Shown piece after piece: positions 6,327-6,642 of a DNA stretch of 6,642 nt (positions within the stretch are counted from its first letter, which is position 1; each line of letters starts with the position of its first letter). The notes below the pieces were generated by a model. The model saw only the letters and a list, made by a program, of their open reading frames with translations. It was not told where the DNA came from and did no database searches. Where the stretch lies: NCBI GenBank assembly GCA_937934635.1, contig CALGZD010000304.1, positions 1 to 6,642 on the forward strand. The letters run 5' to 3'. Origin of the DNA: an uncultured Deinococcales bacterium (GTDB taxonomy: Bacteria > Deinococcota > Deinococci > Deinococcales > Trueperaceae). The translations under genes were made by a program, and so were the position numbers.

Positions 6327-6614
6327 TTATGCACCATCAATAAGCAAAAATGTTCCTTCTGCTGCACCTTCACGAACAGCTTTTGCAGCCTGATAGGCAT
6401 CAGAGTTATAAAACGCTCGACCTGCTTCCATGTTAGGAAATTCAAGAACTACAACACGTTTTTCGACTTCTTTTCCTTCAAGCGTTTCTTTATCACCGTT
6501 GCGAACGATGAATTTTCCACCGAAGCTTTTGACAATATCGGGTGTTAATTGCATATAGGCTTTGTACTGTTCCATATCGTGAACATCTACATGAACGATA
6601 ATATAAGCAGCCAT
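6327..6614 (-). CDS. DUF1330 family protein
   Basis: A complete 95-residue cytoplasmic protein of the DUF1330 family, which adopts a small ferredoxin-like (dimeric alpha-beta barrel) fold. Visible family features are the N-terminal AAYIIVHVDV strand, DMEQYKAYMQ, the GGKFIVRNGD turn, the LEG and RVVVLEFPNMEAGRAFY block, and the NSDAYQAAKAVREGAAEG helix ending in a TFLLIDG strand. Length and order match ordinary family members, with nothing missing. Its biochemical role is not established, and related barrels include monooxygenase-like and stress-related proteins. The start is supported by GAAGGG 8 nt upstream. It converges on the Amt-HD-GYP gene with a 2-bp gap, so no intergenic terminator exists and its transcript must end inside or run antisense into that gene. 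Its promoter lies beyond the right edge of the window. Confidence 0.92.
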   Translation of the reverse strand: MAAYIIVHVDVHDMEQYKAYMQLTPDIVKSFGGKFIVRNGDKETLEGKEVEKRVVVLEFPNMEAGRAFYNSDAYQAAKAVREGAAEGTFLLIDGA

Positions 6615-6622
6615 TAGTCTTT

Positions 6623-6628
6623 CCCTTC
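6623..6628 (-). promoter_or_regulatory. Ribosome binding site for the DUF1330 gene
   Basis: CCCTTC on the plus strand reads GAAGGG on the minus strand, 8 nt before the ATG at 6614. It resembles the AGAAGGG in front of the SLH/collagen gene. Confidence 0.7.
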
Positions 6629-6642
6629 TTCTTGCTCTATCT

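Overview
The window (about 6.6 kb, AT-rich) looks like bacterial chromosomal DNA with four intact genes separated by unusually long, repeat-rich non-coding stretches. The best clue to the organism is the first protein. It has a signal peptide, one N-terminal SLH domain with an LTRYE...IARLL ending, and then a coiled coil, an arrangement seen in S-layer-type envelope proteins of Deinococcota (SlpA-like) and also in cyanobacterial and Negativicutes SLH proteins. I favour a low-GC relative of Deinococcota, but this is inference. No ribosomal or other marker gene is present to settle it.

Layout. 1-697 is non-coding and built partly from 15-17 bp tandem duplications. 698-2710 (+) encodes a 670-residue secreted protein: SLH domain, coiled coil, 40 collagen-like Gly-X-Y triplets, then a Thr/Pro/Gln/Val-rich tail with four copies of a C-x10-C-GGNG motif. 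A perfect 13-bp hairpin (2752-2782) lies between it and a convergent small membrane-protein gene (2825-3013, -). 3014-3876 is non-coding. It holds a 181-bp MITE-like element with inverted GGGTGCGTCCC ends and nearly flanking 14-bp direct repeats, more short tandem repeats, and two overlapping hairpins. 3877-6324 (+) encodes an 815-residue membrane protein. 6327-6614 (-) encodes a complete DUF1330 protein that converges on it with only 2 bp between the stop codons.

The most notable gene is the 815-residue one. Its first ~375 residues are a divergent ammonium transporter (Amt/Mep/Rh) fold with 11 likely membrane segments. Both pore 'twin histidines' align with tyrosine (Y153 and Y317), and the Phe gate and a Trp/His-rich stretch are also changed, while the structural aspartate (D145) remains. 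After a ~165-residue low-complexity linker comes a recognisable HD-GYP domain whose metal-binding and signature residues are mostly gone (HD->HR, HHE->QHE, GYP->GFS, later Asp->Gly). A non-transporting Amt-like module joined to a catalytically dead HD-GYP module suggests a membrane receptor or scaffold rather than a transporter or phosphodiesterase.

The genes do not form an obvious operon. The SLH/collagen protein and the Amt-HD-GYP protein each appear to be a separate plus-strand unit facing a minus-strand gene.
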